Below, in pieces: positions 55,001 through 62,711 of a stretch of 64,000 bases of DNA. This stretch comes from Campylorhamphus procurvoides (lineage: Eukaryota > Chordata > Aves > Passeriformes > Dendrocolaptidae), in assembly GCA_013396655.1 (NCBI GenBank), contig WBMV01000298.1, positions 244,108 to 308,107 of the forward strand, in the 5' to 3' direction. Position 1 is the first letter of the stretch. Each line of letters starts with the position of its first letter. The notes beneath the pieces are model-generated. The model was not told where the DNA came from. It ran no database searches and was given only the letters and a program-made list of their open reading frames with translations. The position numbers were made by a program, and so were the translations under genes.

Positions 55001-58000
55001 CTGGTGTAGAGGACAGTGTCCCTGCCCATGGCAGGAAGGCTGGTGCTAAATGATCTTTGAGGTCCCTTCCAACCCAGACCATTCTGTTCTATGATATAAG
55101 TGCTGTGCAGTGGCCAGGCACCCTCACTCTGGAGAGGTAGGTGGATGTCTACCAGGACTGTGTGAGCTGCCTCTAAGGAATCAGTGAGGAGATCTAGCAG
55201 GCAGCTGAAGAGACAGAAGGTTTGTTCTTTCTGGGTGCCCATCTGTGAGAAAATCATGTTCTCTAGTTGAAAGTTCTTCAGGTTTTTGGTAAATAGTACA
55301 GTTGCTTTCCAGCTGATGTTTGTATTGCCACAGTGTTCTCATATACCTTGTCTGAAGCAGATCTGTTTATTCCAGTTTCAACATGTTGGAATCTGCTGAG
55401 AATACAATGCACGTTTCCCCACTGCTTGTGCTGCTGACTTTGTTGCCATAAGTAGGGTACACCTGGGCTTCCTCAGCAGGCTGAGTAAGAAATGCCTGAA
55501 GGTCTGTCAGGGCAGGTGAAAAGCTTGAGTTCAGTTAGAAATGTTCCTAGTGCTCTGACAGATTTTCTGCATGTTGCTTCCTTTTGAATATTCCTGGTGT
55601 GTGTGTATGTTTGTGTATTTTAAATATTGGTGAAAAGACTTTAGTTAAAAATGCACAAAGAATGTGGGTAGTCAACCTTAGTTGGATTTTATCCTATATC
55701 AGATCCACTAGATTGAAAAAGTTACCAACTGCCTGGTTAAAAAACCCAACCAAATAAAATCCTCCGTTCCCTCCTCCTAGGGGCACCAACAGGGTTTCTG
55801 GCTATCCCAGCCATATTTCTGTTCTGAAGGCCTGTAAGCTGCTTGCCCACCTTCTGAAAATTGGTTTGTCAGATTTGTTTGAATAGGTCAGGACTTCTCA
55901 GCTGATGTAGACTTTGCAAAATACACCTATAAAGGCATTGTTCTGCTGTCTTGTAATGGCCTGCCAACGGCAATACAAGCTTTTGAAACACCAGCAGTAT
56001 AATGTCTGTTTCTGTGTAGTTACTTGGAGGAAGACATGGTTGCCTTTCAGTACATTGACTGATGTGATTCAGGCACTACATACATTCTTTATTCTTACCA
56101 TTTTGTCCTCTGTACTTTGCAAATGAGAAGAAAAAATAGGGGAGAGGTTCATGCCGCTGGCTGTGGATGTTGTTCATAATCATGGTATTGCTTTTATACA
56201 TCTCACCTCTGCTGGAATGTACAGGTGTATGTTTGCATATGTGCTTGTTTACCATTGAGTAACTTCCTTTCTTTTTTTTTCTATTAGGCACTTTATGTGA
56301 GCCTATTCATGCTTGCTTTGCTTGCTTTTCCCATCAAGGGCCAATAGCCTATTGTACAAGGGGTTACTTCAGTCTTTTAATACAGGCCTTTTATCTTTCA
56401 CTTGCTTCAAGAGCTTGACTCCCATTATTAATCAATACCAATTCATGGAATTTTCTTATCGAAAGCCTTTTAAGAATATTCCATGTTTATAATCGCAGTT
56501 ACTGTTTAATCTTAAAGATACTTGTGAATACTGATAGCATTGAGGTTTGTCTTGCCAATCTCAAATATTAACATGCACAGAAACATTGAGGGCAAAATCC
56601 TGTGTTTATCTGCATTGTGAATGTTATCTCAACTTTTGTGTCAGATAACCAATTGTATGTTTTTCATTTAAATTTCCTCTGAGCCAAAGTTCTGGAAAGT
56701 TCTGGCTCTTTGTGTTATGGCTGCTGCTATGCATTGCAAATGACTGTAGAATACTCCCTTGTACTGGAAGAGTATAAAATATACTTTATAAAAACTGCTC
56801 ATTACCTCAGCTGTTTTGGCATTTGTTGTACTGCTGTTGCATTCTGTAATGCTATGTGCAAGAGTCTGAGCTTTCAAAGCTTGACTCTGATCAGGGAACC
56901 ATTATATTTAAGGTGCAAAATAGATTATTCATGTGCAGAGATGCATACATCATTCAAAAGATGCTGTTTCTGGTTTGGGATGAAAGTGGAAATAGCGTTT
57001 CCCTAAAAAGCTTTGCCCTAAGCTGGCCTTCAAGTCTGATGTTTTATAGGTCACCTGCCAGGTTGCTGTTAATGATTTAGCTTGGCCTCCTGACACTCCT
57101 GAACCTTGCACAATGGGCTGCTTTGAATTGGCTCACTATGTATTGCCTCTGTCAGGTTGTGGGGTGTATCTAAAAAATAAAGGAGGCTCTTGTTTAAGTT
57201 AGAATAATTCAGCTAAGATTGTTCCGGAGTTCCTGTTTCGGTATTGAGGAGGATATAGACTTTAGTTTATATGAGTTTTTTAAACAACATACCAGGGACT
57301 CTTTCATACAGTAGGCGTGAATAATTATGTGTTCTTTTTAGATTTGTTACATTCCTGGATACCAGTCATCCACCAGTGCATTAACCATATTTGCCCTTTC
57401 ATGTAATTTATGCAATAACCTGGTGTTGTTTAGTTTGAGTGAACCTTGTCAAGATAATACCAGCAGCTCAGCACTTAACAAAAGAGAGGGGCTGAAGAAG
57501 TACAGGTCATAACCTGAATCTTGCCAGATGTCCTGATGTAGTTTTTCTTAACAGTGCAAAGCATTCTGTTTAGAGACTTGCATGATTCAGAGCTTGTTGT
57601 GATTTGAATGTTTTATGGCTTTATTTATTTCAGAGAGAATTGCTGTACAGAAAGTGAACCACATATAAGCAAATTACTTCCTGTTCCTTGGGACTAATTT
57701 TAATTTGGAAGTGATAAAGAAAAACCTGTGTCAGTGGCAAGCATCTCAACCCAGACAGTGCTACGATTATGTTGGATTTGCTTCTAGTTCTGCAATATTT
57801 TTTTAAAACCTTGGCATAAACTTTTGAACTTTGTTTTCATAATACAGTATTTTGTATAAATCCTATTTTATCTTTAGATCAACTATTTTGGGGATAAGAT
57901 AATTTAAAATAAACTGTTAATGGGGATTGCTAGGTATTAAATGTGGAAAGCACCAGGATTCAGAGACTTTTCCTCTACAGCTTCTGGAACGCACAAACTT

Positions 58001-61000
58001 GGGGGTGGAAGGGGCAAGGAGTACTGCCTAGATGGTATGGGACCTCTTATGGTGTGCAGGGAAGAGCCTCTTGGGGTATTGCAAGGATTACAATATCTTT
58101 TGAGAAAGAACCAAAGACAAAGAAATAGAGGGATCAGGGAGAGGTGTGACGACATGGGAAAACAGAAGGCTAAAGGAATATAATTGAGAAATGAGGTAAA
58201 TGGAGAGAAACCCAAACGTTAGTATGTTACAAAATGAAGTTTTTGCTATAAGTAATCAAGCTTGCAGGGAGAAAATGTATTTCTCTACATTAAAAGCTGT
58301 ATATTTGGTCCAGAAACCATCCTATTTTTTTTAAGCCAATAGGAATGTTTAGGAATACATGAATGTCAAAGGCTTCCCCTGTGATTTAAGGCTGACAAAC
58401 TCCATATGCTTTTTGCCCCTCATTGACAGAATAGGGTGCATCAAGGAAATCAAAGCCTGTGATAAAAGTCTAGATGCATAGGATCAGAATCATTTAGGTA
58501 GGAAGAAGGTAGCAGGAGCAAACAGGTTTGTGCATTGATGTCTCAATCACTCTGCCAATTTGTTCTGAACCCAGGTATTTTGGTTGTTGTGTATCTTGGC
58601 AACATAGAATTCAAAAAAACAAAACCAGAAACAATGGAACATCAGCCCCCATGATTAGTTCTTTGAAAGCTCTGGAAAGAAGCTATTTCTATGAAAAAAC
58701 CCAACCCAAAGAACTGATGGCTATCCTTTTGCCTTTGAATGCAATGATTTCAGTCTTTTGCTTCTTTTTTAGCTTTTTAATGATTTGTTCAAGAATAATG
58801 CAAACCGATCTGAGAATACAGAAAGACGACAAAATCAGAACTACTTCATGGAAATGTTGACTGTAGAAGGAGTCTATGACTACTTAATGTATGTTGGTAA
58901 GAAGTGATTTCTCTTAATTATTCATATACTTCATGCCAGATGTGAAGTTCACGTTCTTTGGTAAGAAATATTGTTGGACTTTTTTAAAACTTAGCACTTT
59001 CAAACTTACCAGTATACAACCTAGTAATACATTCATTCCTTAGAAGACTTTATTGTGGTGCAAAAATGTCATATTTTATTGTTCATTATTGATTAGTTGT
59101 TTTATCTTTCTTTCTGCATCTCAGTATTATGAGCTTACAGGTTTGGGTCCCTTTTCTCAGATGTGCCTAGTTTGCTTGTGTTCTCTGGGAATGGGAATTG
59201 TTTAATTAATAAAAATAGCTAAAGGAAATACTTGATAAGCACTGTGGAGAATACCAGGTTTTTTTGGTGTTGCACTAACAAAACTAAAATATTATTTGCT
59301 TGCAATCTTTTTTTTTGCTTTTGAATAAATGATTCCTTTATCATGAGTATTAGGAGAGCCTCATATATGTGCGTTCCTGTAACTTTGCAGGTAGGGTGGT
59401 TTTCCGCATTCCTGACTGGCTGCATCATCTCTTGATGGGCGGAAGAATTCTCTTCAAAAATACATTGGAACTGTACACAGACTATTATTTGCATTACAAG
59501 TTAGAACAGCTATTTGAGGAGCACCGGTTGGTTTCTCTGATAACATTGCTGAGAGGTTAGTATAGTTACATCTTGGGTGTGAAAATACTGCTTTGGTTTG
59601 ATATTTGAAATCCCTTCTGTGAAATTTCCAAGTACTAAACTTTGCAGCGCTTGACTAAAGCTAATGGAGTATTAAAAATCAAGTGGGCCTATAAAAAGAC
59701 TGCAAAAGCTAATTTTGCAAAGATGCTGAGTTGGCCATGTTGTCTGTTAGTGATGATTACAGGAGAAAGTATTATAAGCAGGAATTTGCTAAGCTGTGCA
59801 AGGAACACGGAAAACAGAATAAAGGTATATTTAGGGTATATTAAATGTATCACAGCACAAAAGTTTTAGGCAATTTATAAGTTACTTCACTTGTGTGCTA
59901 CATTATAGTCTTTTATTGTTACTTCCCCCCCCCATCCCCCTTTCTTGTCGTGGGCTTTTGAGGGGACTCAACTGTTCTTGACCTTCAAATAAGGCAAGGG
60001 GAGAGAGGTTAAAAAAAGACCACAGAATTCCACCTGAATGCAGTCTGATCTGAAACACCACATCTTGCCAAAGCTCTGGCATTAAGGCTGCTCTGTACTT
60101 ACAAAGACAAAAATGAAACTTGTGAAAGACAAAAAAGAAGAGGAGTAAGTCTTTCAGAGGCTAAAACCAAAACTGAGTGCCTGTTATTTCTGATGAACAG
60201 CAGTTCTAGCTTTCTTCTTCATAGGTAAATCTGAAATTTTTGAGAGTTCCAGACAATGCTTTGGCACAAGGTGTAAATCCTGCTTATAGTTTTGAATGCA
60301 CAGGGAAAATTGTGAGTAAGGAGATCATAAGTAACCTAAGACAGAATTGATCCAAACTTAGAAGAAAGTGCTTTAACATTTATAAAAGAACAGAAACAAA
60401 TTGTGAAAAGATGATTGTCCTCTATACAGGTGAGGTATTCTGGATTTGATCAGGGTAATGTAAGCAAAAGACTGTGATCTGACAAAGCTAAAATTCCCTT
60501 CCAGTCAGGTCAATTTTGAAGTCACAATCCATAATACATTCTGTTAGTGCTGTTTAGCTGCTTAAATGCCTTTTTTCAATGTGTCTCTGCTGCAGATGCC
60601 GTTTTCTGTGAGAACACTGAGCCTCGCTCTGTCCAGGATAAACAGAAGCGAGCAAAGCAGACTTTTGAAGAAATGATGACATACATTCCAGGTTCTGTAT
60701 TTCACGAGTGTGTGTATGAATGTGATTAATTGTTCAAGCAGATATATAACCCAAATGCAGTCACATTACCTTTCCAAAACAAGTAATACTTAGGCTGCTG
60801 AGATTTGAGTTGACTGGAATACTAGGTGTAAAAAATCCAGGCCAGTTTGGTTTTGTCACTTAAGTGTTGCTGACTAAGGTTGTAGCATAGTAATTAATAA
60901 AGACATGCTGATGGAAATCAAGAACTGTACCAATGTACTTAATACCATAATTTCTTCATCCTTAGGATATTCCTATGTTTTGTATTTTCTCCAGATGAAA

Positions 61001-61675
61001 AATGGGTTAAAAAAGGCACAGCATTAAGCCAGAAGGTACATCTGAGCTCTCCTTACGCTCTATAAAGTAGGAGAGAAGAGCCCATTTAATCAGAAAGTAA
61101 TTTTAAAACATCAGCTTTTGGTTTTTTAAACAATGTATTAGGACACTACATTGATACTGTAAGAAGTGTATTGATTATTTAGGTGTGCAGCTCTGAAGGA
61201 AACGGAGGAAAAAAGGATGAACCCAAAGTTTGTTTGTTTTTCCATTTACCACTTGAGTAGATAAAATTTGAACTCAATTTAAACATTTTTTATAATTATT
61301 GGACTACCATAACTGCATCATAGAGCTGTTTTGCAGTGCTTTCTTGTGACTTGTATATTTGTTTTTGGAATTTGGTCTAGATTTAATAGGGAAGTGCATT
61401 GGGGAAGAGGCTAAATATGAAGGCATTAGGCTTCTGTTCGATGGACTGCAGCAACCAGTGCTCAACAAACAGGTAGCTCGCGTGAGTTTGTCTTTTGACA
61501 CAGGATTTCCTGAAGTGAATGTTTGGTATAGCAGAGGAGTGGGCTCTAATTCAGAGTTAAAAATAAAGAGCAGTAGTGTTGCCTTGGAATGTCCTTAGTT
61601 TTCTTTGTTTTCTTTCAGTTAACCTATGTTCTGCTGGACATTGGGATCCAGGAACTCTTTCCAGAGCTGAGTAAG
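15978..61675 (+). CDS. SNX14: SNX14, sorting nexin 14 (28 coding exons placed; both ends incomplete)
   Basis: Sorting nexin of the RGS-PX subfamily (with SNX13, SNX19 and SNX25). The family is membrane-anchored at the endoplasmic reticulum and works at endolysosomal and lipid-droplet contacts. Predicted layout in human numbering: membrane segments within ~28-75, PXA ~130-304, RGS ~336-468, PX ~565-690, C-terminal nexin domain ~800-915. All 27 introns have GT-AG ends and phases join without a break. The frames recovered match the SNX14 protein I recall along nearly the whole length, with only scattered substitutions. There is no frameshift or premature stop, so the gene looks functional. The first ~39 codons fall in the N block, and the last ~12 codons with the 3'UTR were not found before 64000. 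Coordinates here include introns; exons are listed separately. Confidence 0.97.
16097..16217 (+). CDS. SNX14: SNX14 exon 2, N-terminal membrane segment
   Basis: Encodes residues ~48-87, starting [18 protein letters not shown] and ending FTIKYKPK. The hydrophobic stretch is the second part of the membrane anchor that holds the protein in the ER. The acceptor is the less common GCAAG|G and the donor AAA|GTAAGT. The 5' intron is only 93 bases. Confidence 0.96.
16218..17069 (+). other. SNX14: SNX14 intron 2
   Basis: 852 bases. An antisense open frame of about 112 residues lies at 16319-16657 but has no recognisable domain. No repeat recognised. Confidence 0.9.
17070..17146 (+). CDS. SNX14: SNX14 exon 3, Cys/His-rich juxtamembrane segment
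   Basis: Encodes residues ~88-112 plus two bases of Arg113. It contains [13 protein letters not shown], with cysteines at ~101, 104 and 109 and histidines at ~99 and 112. The acceptor is a tandem TAG/CAG (NAGNAG), so Gln88 may be included or skipped. I placed the start at the upstream AG because the mammalian protein has Gln there. Confidence 0.94.
17259..17337 (+). CDS. SNX14: SNX14 exon 4, entry to PXA domain
   Basis: Encodes residues ~114-139 ([16 protein letters not shown] ... DASLSE) after completing Arg113. Acceptor CCTACAG|A, donor GAG|GTAATT. Leads into the PXA domain. Confidence 0.96.
17338..24077 (+). other. SNX14: SNX14 intron 4
   Basis: 6740 bases. It holds one CR1 fragment (17738-18050). 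The rest is AT-rich with short chance frames (for example around 19.1-19.5 and 22.3-23.3 kb) and no recognised exon. Confidence 0.9.
17738..18050 (+). mobile_element. CR1 LINE 3' fragment
   Basis: Resembles the CR1 3' end: GTGACAGGACAAGG, then TTAGGAAGAAATTCTTTA, CAGGTTGCCCAGAGAA, CCATCCCTGGAGGTGTTTAA, and a terminal ACCATTCTGTGATTCTGT. Sense orientation, 5'-truncated, diverged and noncoding. Confidence 0.9.
24078..24121 (+). CDS. SNX14: SNX14 exon 5, PXA domain
   Basis: 44-base exon encoding [14 protein letters not shown] (residues ~140-153) plus AG of Arg154. Acceptor GCACAG|GTG, donor ACAG|GTATGA. The YPWY motif is typical of the start of PXA helices in RGS-PX nexins. Confidence 0.96.
26159..26181. 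repeat. Short CA/TA microsatellite
   Basis: Alternating purine-pyrimidine stretch of AC and AT dinucleotides, about 23 bases long. Confidence 0.8.
28129..28160. repeat. Perfect 13-bp inverted repeat (hairpin)
   Basis: CCTTGTGTGGAAT (28129-28141), a 6-base spacer GCTGTT, and exact reverse complement ATTCCACACAAGG (28148-28160). It lies in intron 5, about 690 bases before exon 6. Function unknown. Confidence 0.95.
28849..28936 (+). CDS. SNX14: SNX14 exon 6, PXA domain
   Basis: Encodes residues ~155-183, [19 protein letters not shown] onward to RRIHK. The acceptor CTGCAG|A completes Arg154; donor AAG|GTATGG. Confidence 0.96.
29100..29284 (+). mobile_element. Degraded CR1 LINE 3' fragment
   Basis: CR1-like tail: GTTGGACCAGCCTGTTCTAGTG, GATGTCCCTGGCAAGGG, GAGGTCCCTTGTGACCCAAACC, ATTCTCCAATTCTTGG. 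Sense orientation. The 5' limit is uncertain by tens of bases. Confidence 0.75.
31953..32300 (+). mobile_element. Degraded CR1 LINE fragment
   Basis: Begins with the CR1-like GAGCCATCAGTGG...CAGCATCCTGGGGTATAAT, has a poorly matching middle, and ends with the tail GGAGGTTTTCAGTGCTAGGATGG to TTGTTCTACAATTCTTTA. Sense orientation, old and internally rearranged. Confidence 0.7.
32938..33022 (+). CDS. SNX14: SNX14 exon 7, PXA domain
   Basis: Encodes residues ~184-211 ([20 protein letters not shown] ... ARQK) plus the first base of Val212. Acceptor CTTTAG|GTG, donor AAAG|GTAATG. Confidence 0.96.
33023..34335 (+). other. SNX14: SNX14 intron 7
   Basis: 1313 bases, AT-rich, no repeat or exon recognised. 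Confidence 0.9.
34336..34492 (+). CDS. SNX14: SNX14 exon 8, PXA domain
   Basis: Encodes residues ~213-263, including [19 protein letters not shown] and [20 protein letters not shown], with split codons at both ends. This is the best-conserved part of PXA. Acceptor CCTTCAG|TA, donor TGCAG|GTATAG. Confidence 0.97.
34769..34844 (+). CDS. SNX14: SNX14 exon 9, PXA domain
   Basis: Encodes residues ~265-289, [20 protein letters not shown] then FLADP. The acceptor TTTTCAG|A completes Arg264; donor CCT|GTAAGA. Confidence 0.96.
34845..35698 (+). other. SNX14: SNX14 intron 9
   Basis: 854 bases, AT-rich, no repeat or exon recognised. Confidence 0.9.
35699..35743 (+). CDS. SNX14: SNX14 exon 10, end of PXA
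   Basis: 45-base exon in phase 0 at both ends, encoding [15 protein letters not shown] (residues ~290-304). Acceptor CCTGCAG|GAC, donor CCA|GTGAGT. Skipping it would keep the frame. Confidence 0.96.
35828..35908 (+). CDS. SNX14: SNX14 exon 11, PXA-RGS linker
   Basis: 81 bases, phase 0 to 0, residues ~305-331, ending [17 protein letters not shown]. Intron 10 is only 84 bases. Acceptor TCTGCAG|CCT, donor TCC|GTAAGC. Confidence 0.96.
36053..36167 (+). CDS. SNX14: SNX14 exon 12, start of RGS domain
   Basis: Encodes residues ~332-369, including [20 protein letters not shown] then LQFCLTV, the first helices of the RGS-like fold. The donor G|GTAAGA splits Glu370. Confidence 0.97.
36168..37727 (+). 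other. SNX14: SNX14 intron 12
   Basis: 1560 bases, AT-rich, no repeat or exon recognised. Confidence 0.9.
37728..37883 (+). CDS. SNX14: SNX14 exon 13, RGS domain
   Basis: Encodes residues ~371-421: [20 protein letters not shown] through [18 protein letters not shown] to EEIQR. This is the central RGS core. Acceptor TTCCCAG|AG, donor AGAA|GTAAGT. Confidence 0.97.
38163..38287 (+). CDS. SNX14: SNX14 exon 14, end of RGS domain
   Basis: Encodes residues ~423-463 ([20 protein letters not shown] ... [11 protein letters not shown]). The acceptor follows a long T tract, TTTTACAG|TT; donor GAG|GTAAGT. Confidence 0.97.
38288..38626 (+). other. SNX14: SNX14 intron 14
   Basis: 339 bases. Includes a 15-bp near-perfect tandem duplication at 38493-38522 (TATGGTCAGCTTGCC / TATGGTCAGCTTGTC). 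Nothing else recognised. Confidence 0.9.
38627..38685 (+). CDS. SNX14: SNX14 exon 15, RGS-PX linker
   Basis: Encodes [19 protein letters not shown] (residues ~464-482) plus AG. Acceptor GCTGTAG|TAC, donor ACAG|GTAGGT. It is followed by the optional microexon. Confidence 0.95.
38686..42207 (+). other. SNX14: SNX14 intron 15
   Basis: 3522 bases, no transposon recognised. Contains a 16-bp perfect palindrome at 41420-41435. The stretch before the 3' splice site is T/G-rich and has UGC motifs, as seen upstream of neural microexons. Confidence 0.85.
41420..41435. repeat. 16-bp perfect palindrome TGTAAGACGTCTTACA
   Basis: Self-complementary 16-mer centred on GACGTC, with a CpG in otherwise AT-rich intron. 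The ACGT core resembles binding sites of CREB/ATF-type bZIP factors, but the flanks do not match a full CRE. Function not inferred. Confidence 0.8.
42208..42234 (+). CDS. SNX14: SNX14 exon 16, 27-nt microexon (likely alternative)
   Basis: Between acceptor GTTGCAG| and donor |GTAAGT lie 27 bases that keep the frame (phase 2 to 2) and encode RSSLSLDDI plus CG of the next Arg. Human SNX14 isoforms, as I recall, carry a matching GSLSLDDFR insert, so this is a conserved cassette. It lies in the linker between RGS and PX, next to Ser/Arg-rich sequence. Inclusion adds nine residues, three of them serines. Confidence 0.88.
42235..45946 (+). other. SNX14: SNX14 intron 16
   Basis: 3712 bases. No CR1 recognised. 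Holds a perfect 17-bp hairpin at 45220-45262 about 700 bases before exon 17. Confidence 0.9.
45220..45262. repeat. Perfect 17-bp inverted repeat (hairpin)
   Basis: TTCTCTCAACACAGAGC (45220-45236), a 9-base loop GTGCTTCCT, and exact reverse complement GCTCTGTGTTGAGAGAA (45246-45262). It is too short for a typical pre-miRNA. A template-switch origin or an RNA structural element are both possible. Confidence 0.96.
45947..46079 (+). CDS. SNX14: SNX14 exon 17, RGS-PX linker
   Basis: Encodes residues ~493-536: [31 protein letters not shown], ending GEDDF. Basic and serine-rich, with a KRGES phosphosite-like motif. The acceptor CCTAG|G completes the Arg codon left by exon 15 or exon 16 alike; donor TTT|GTGAGT. 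Confidence 0.96.
46080..47251 (+). other. SNX14: SNX14 intron 17
   Basis: 1172 bases, AT-rich, no repeat or exon recognised. Confidence 0.9.
47252..47453 (+). CDS. SNX14: SNX14 exon 18, acidic linker and start of PX domain
   Basis: The longest exon seen (202 bases), residues ~537-603. An acidic stretch ([17 protein letters not shown]) is followed by [13 protein letters not shown] and then the first PX strand, [17 protein letters not shown]. Acceptor TTTACAG|ATT, donor GCAG|GTATGC. Confidence 0.97.
47454..48422 (+). other. SNX14: SNX14 intron 18
   Basis: 969 bases. Contains a short imperfect repeat of CTGTCTACCATATCTA units at about 48209-48253; otherwise nothing recognised. Confidence 0.9.
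48209..48253. repeat. Short imperfect tandem repeat
   Basis: Units of the type ATCTGTCTACCAT / ATCTAACTGTCTACCAT / ATCTATCTGTCTAGG, about 15 bases each. Confidence 0.75.
48423..48506 (+). CDS. SNX14: SNX14 exon 19, PX domain core
   Basis: Encodes residues ~605-631, including [20 protein letters not shown] and FH. The RRY at about 615-617 is the PX position that contacts the 3-phosphate in classical PX domains. Published work on SNX14, as I recall, found weak or unusual phosphoinositide binding despite it. Acceptor CCCCAG|TT, donor ATG|GTATGT. Confidence 0.97.
48629..48729 (+). CDS. SNX14: SNX14 exon 20, PX domain
   Basis: Encodes residues ~633-665: [20 protein letters not shown] then [13 protein letters not shown]. 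This covers the PX loop and the helix before the binding pocket's second basic region. Acceptor TATTAG|GT, donor CAG|GTATCC. Confidence 0.97.
48991..49102 (+). CDS. SNX14: SNX14 exon 21, end of PX domain
   Basis: Encodes residues ~666-702 ([20 protein letters not shown] ... [11 protein letters not shown]), the C-terminal PX helices. The acceptor is the less common TCAAAG|AAA; donor TTG|GTATGT. Confidence 0.96.
49103..50801 (+). other. SNX14: SNX14 intron 21
   Basis: 1699 bases. A slightly GC-richer stretch around 49690-49860 resembles no repeat I can name. No exon recognised. Confidence 0.88.
50802..50842 (+). CDS. SNX14: SNX14 exon 22
   Basis: 41-base exon encoding [13 protein letters not shown] (residues ~704-716) after completing Gly703. 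Basic segment just after the PX domain. Acceptor TTATAG|GT, donor GAA|GTAAGT. Confidence 0.95.
51017..51136 (+). CDS. SNX14: SNX14 exon 23, PX to nexin-C linker
   Basis: 120 bases, phase 0 to 0, residues ~717-756: [17 protein letters not shown], then proline/serine-rich [20 protein letters not shown] and NKK. Acceptor TTTCAG|AAA, donor AAG|GTACAG. Confidence 0.97.
52098..52387 (+). mobile_element. CR1 LINE 3' fragment (well preserved)
   Basis: Close to the CR1 3' consensus: TCTCTTTTCCCAAGTAACAA, GGAAATGGCCTCAAATTG, CAGGGGAGGTTTAGG, GGCTGCCCAGGGAAGTGATGG, GGGTTAACAGTTGGACTTGG and terminal TTTTTCAACCTAAATATTTC. Sense orientation, 5'-truncated. It is the best-preserved copy in the window. Confidence 0.95.
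52736..52750. repeat. Poly(T) tract, T15
   Basis: Fifteen consecutive T residues. No element body is recognised next to it on either strand. Confidence 0.85.
54774..55100 (+). mobile_element. CR1 LINE 3' fragment
   Basis: CR1 tail features: AGTGACAGGACAAGGGAGAA, GGTGCTGGAACAGGTTGCCC, CCCCATCCCTTGAAGTGTTT, TGATCTTTGAGGTCCCTTCC, ending ACCATTCTGTTCTATGAT. Sense orientation. It resembles the copy at 17738-18050 more than the one at 52098-52387, so at least two CR1 subfamilies are present. Confidence 0.93.
58773..58896 (+). CDS. SNX14: SNX14 exon 24
   Basis: Encodes residues ~757-797: [41 protein letters not shown]. Leads into the C-terminal nexin domain. Acceptor TTTTTTAG|CTT, donor TTG|GTAAGA. 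Confidence 0.97.
58897..59390 (+). other. SNX14: SNX14 intron 24
   Basis: 494 bases, AT-rich, nothing recognised. Confidence 0.9.
59391..59555 (+). CDS. SNX14: SNX14 exon 25, C-terminal nexin domain
   Basis: Encodes residues ~799-852, including [40 protein letters not shown] and [13 protein letters not shown]. Acceptor TTTGCAG|GT; donor GAG|GTTAGT, with T at +3, is slightly off consensus. Confidence 0.97.
59556..60595 (+). other. SNX14: SNX14 intron 25
   Basis: 1040 bases. Has a C9 run at 59925-59933 followed by ATCCCCC. No repeat family or exon recognised. Confidence 0.9.
60596..60691 (+). CDS. SNX14: SNX14 exon 26, C-terminal nexin domain
   Basis: Encodes residues ~854-884: [20 protein letters not shown] then [11 protein letters not shown], with split Asp codons at both ends. 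Acceptor GCTGCAG|AT; the donor CCAG|GTTCTG departs strongly from consensus at +3 to +6. Reading through the donor reaches a stop after about 14 residues (stop at 60727-60729). Confidence 0.95.
60692..61380 (+). other. SNX14: SNX14 intron 26
   Basis: 689 bases, AT-rich, starting with an atypical GTTCTG donor. Nothing else recognised. Confidence 0.88.
61381..61472 (+). CDS. SNX14: SNX14 exon 27, C-terminal nexin domain
   Basis: Encodes residues ~886-915: [20 protein letters not shown] then [10 protein letters not shown]. Acceptor GGTCTAG|AT completes Asp885; donor CAG|GTAGCT. Confidence 0.97.
61619..61675 (+). CDS. SNX14: SNX14 exon 28 (last visible)
   Basis: 57 bases, phase 0, encoding [19 protein letters not shown] (residues ~916-934). 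Acceptor CTTTCAG|TTA, donor AAG|GTATGT. One more short coding exon is expected downstream and was not found before the window ends. Confidence 0.97.
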
Positions 61676-62682
61676 GTATGTGCTAACTCTGTTCAAGAAA
61701 TGCAGAACTCTTCTAGCTGCTATTGAGTGTGATCAGTGGTGCAGTTTTGCTGTTGTTCCTATGTAATACTAATTTTTAAATTTTAGGGAAAATCTGTATA
61801 TTTCCAATATATTGAAATCATCAATATCTGGATTTTTTATATTTTGGTTAATTAAATTTCCAAATCAGCCCAGACAGACAGGAAGTCTGAGCTGCCTTTC
61901 AGCAGAATTGGACAGAGCAGTCAGTGGTTGTGATCTCTGTGCCTTTCTCTCTGCTTGATTTGTCTCCACTCTATTTTATGCATTTCCTGATTTAGGAAGC
62001 CATTTCTGCATGCAGAGCTCAGGTCAAACTGCAGCATTTTTCATGTGAATATTTGGCAAAAGGGTTTCTTAACATTGCAGTGACCAAACTAAAGGTAACT
62101 CCAGCTGTCCAGATAACAAAGGCAGAACTTTCAGAAGAGAAATTGCTATATAAATGCATATCATTAGGTTTGGGATCCATCTGATATTTGTACTTACAAA
62201 TATCAAACCATCACAAGAGTTTTACATAGTAATTTTACAGTTTGGTCTTCATGGTAATGAGATATTAGCTAGTTAGCTAGATAGAAAATAAACCCTAAAC
62301 AAATGAAAAAACTTCTCACTAAAAATAAATGTTGGTTGCATGAACCTGGTGTCTGAGAACTGCGAAATGCTAGCAGTGATTTGTTTTGCATGATAAACAG
62401 AAACAAATATTGGATATCAGAACAAGCCAGGACACCTTCCATTGTTTTCACTGAAATGAGGCTGGCTCAGCATGTCTGGCCTACTTCGTGCTTCAGCTCT
62501 GTAGCTGCCCTCCTCGTGCCAATGTTCAGACAGCTAAAAACAAGCAAAAGAAGACCCAGCTGACCAAGGGAACAAGGAATTAGCCTGGAGACTTGTGTGC
62601 TGAAAAAAAGACCTGACTTAACCCTGCTGTTTTACTCTGCTGAAGTGGTTTTGTGTCTAATAATAGATACAGCAGCTAATAG

Positions 62683-62711
62683 TATGTGTGTATATATAGA
62701 TATATATATAG
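62683..62711. repeat. TG/TA microsatellite
   Basis: Alternating TG and TA dinucleotides with one interrupting GA, about 29 bases. Confidence 0.85.

Larger units (their letters stand above)
51137..58772 (+). other. SNX14: SNX14 intron 23 (largest)
   Basis: 7636 bases. Holds two sense CR1 fragments (52098-52387, 54774-55100) and a T15 tract at 52736-52750. Open frames inside it, including a 175-residue antisense frame over the second CR1, have no coding support. Confidence 0.9.

Noticed and set aside
54730..55257. 175-residue antisense open frame, the longest in the window
   Set aside because: It runs antisense through a CR1 3' fragment and shows no protein family. The frame is a by-product of the repeat sequence.
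58470..58510. Possible antisense CR1 3' end (AGAATCATTTAGGTAGG)
   Set aside because: Only about 17 bases resemble the CR1 terminus and no adjoining CR1 body follows, so it is too short to call.
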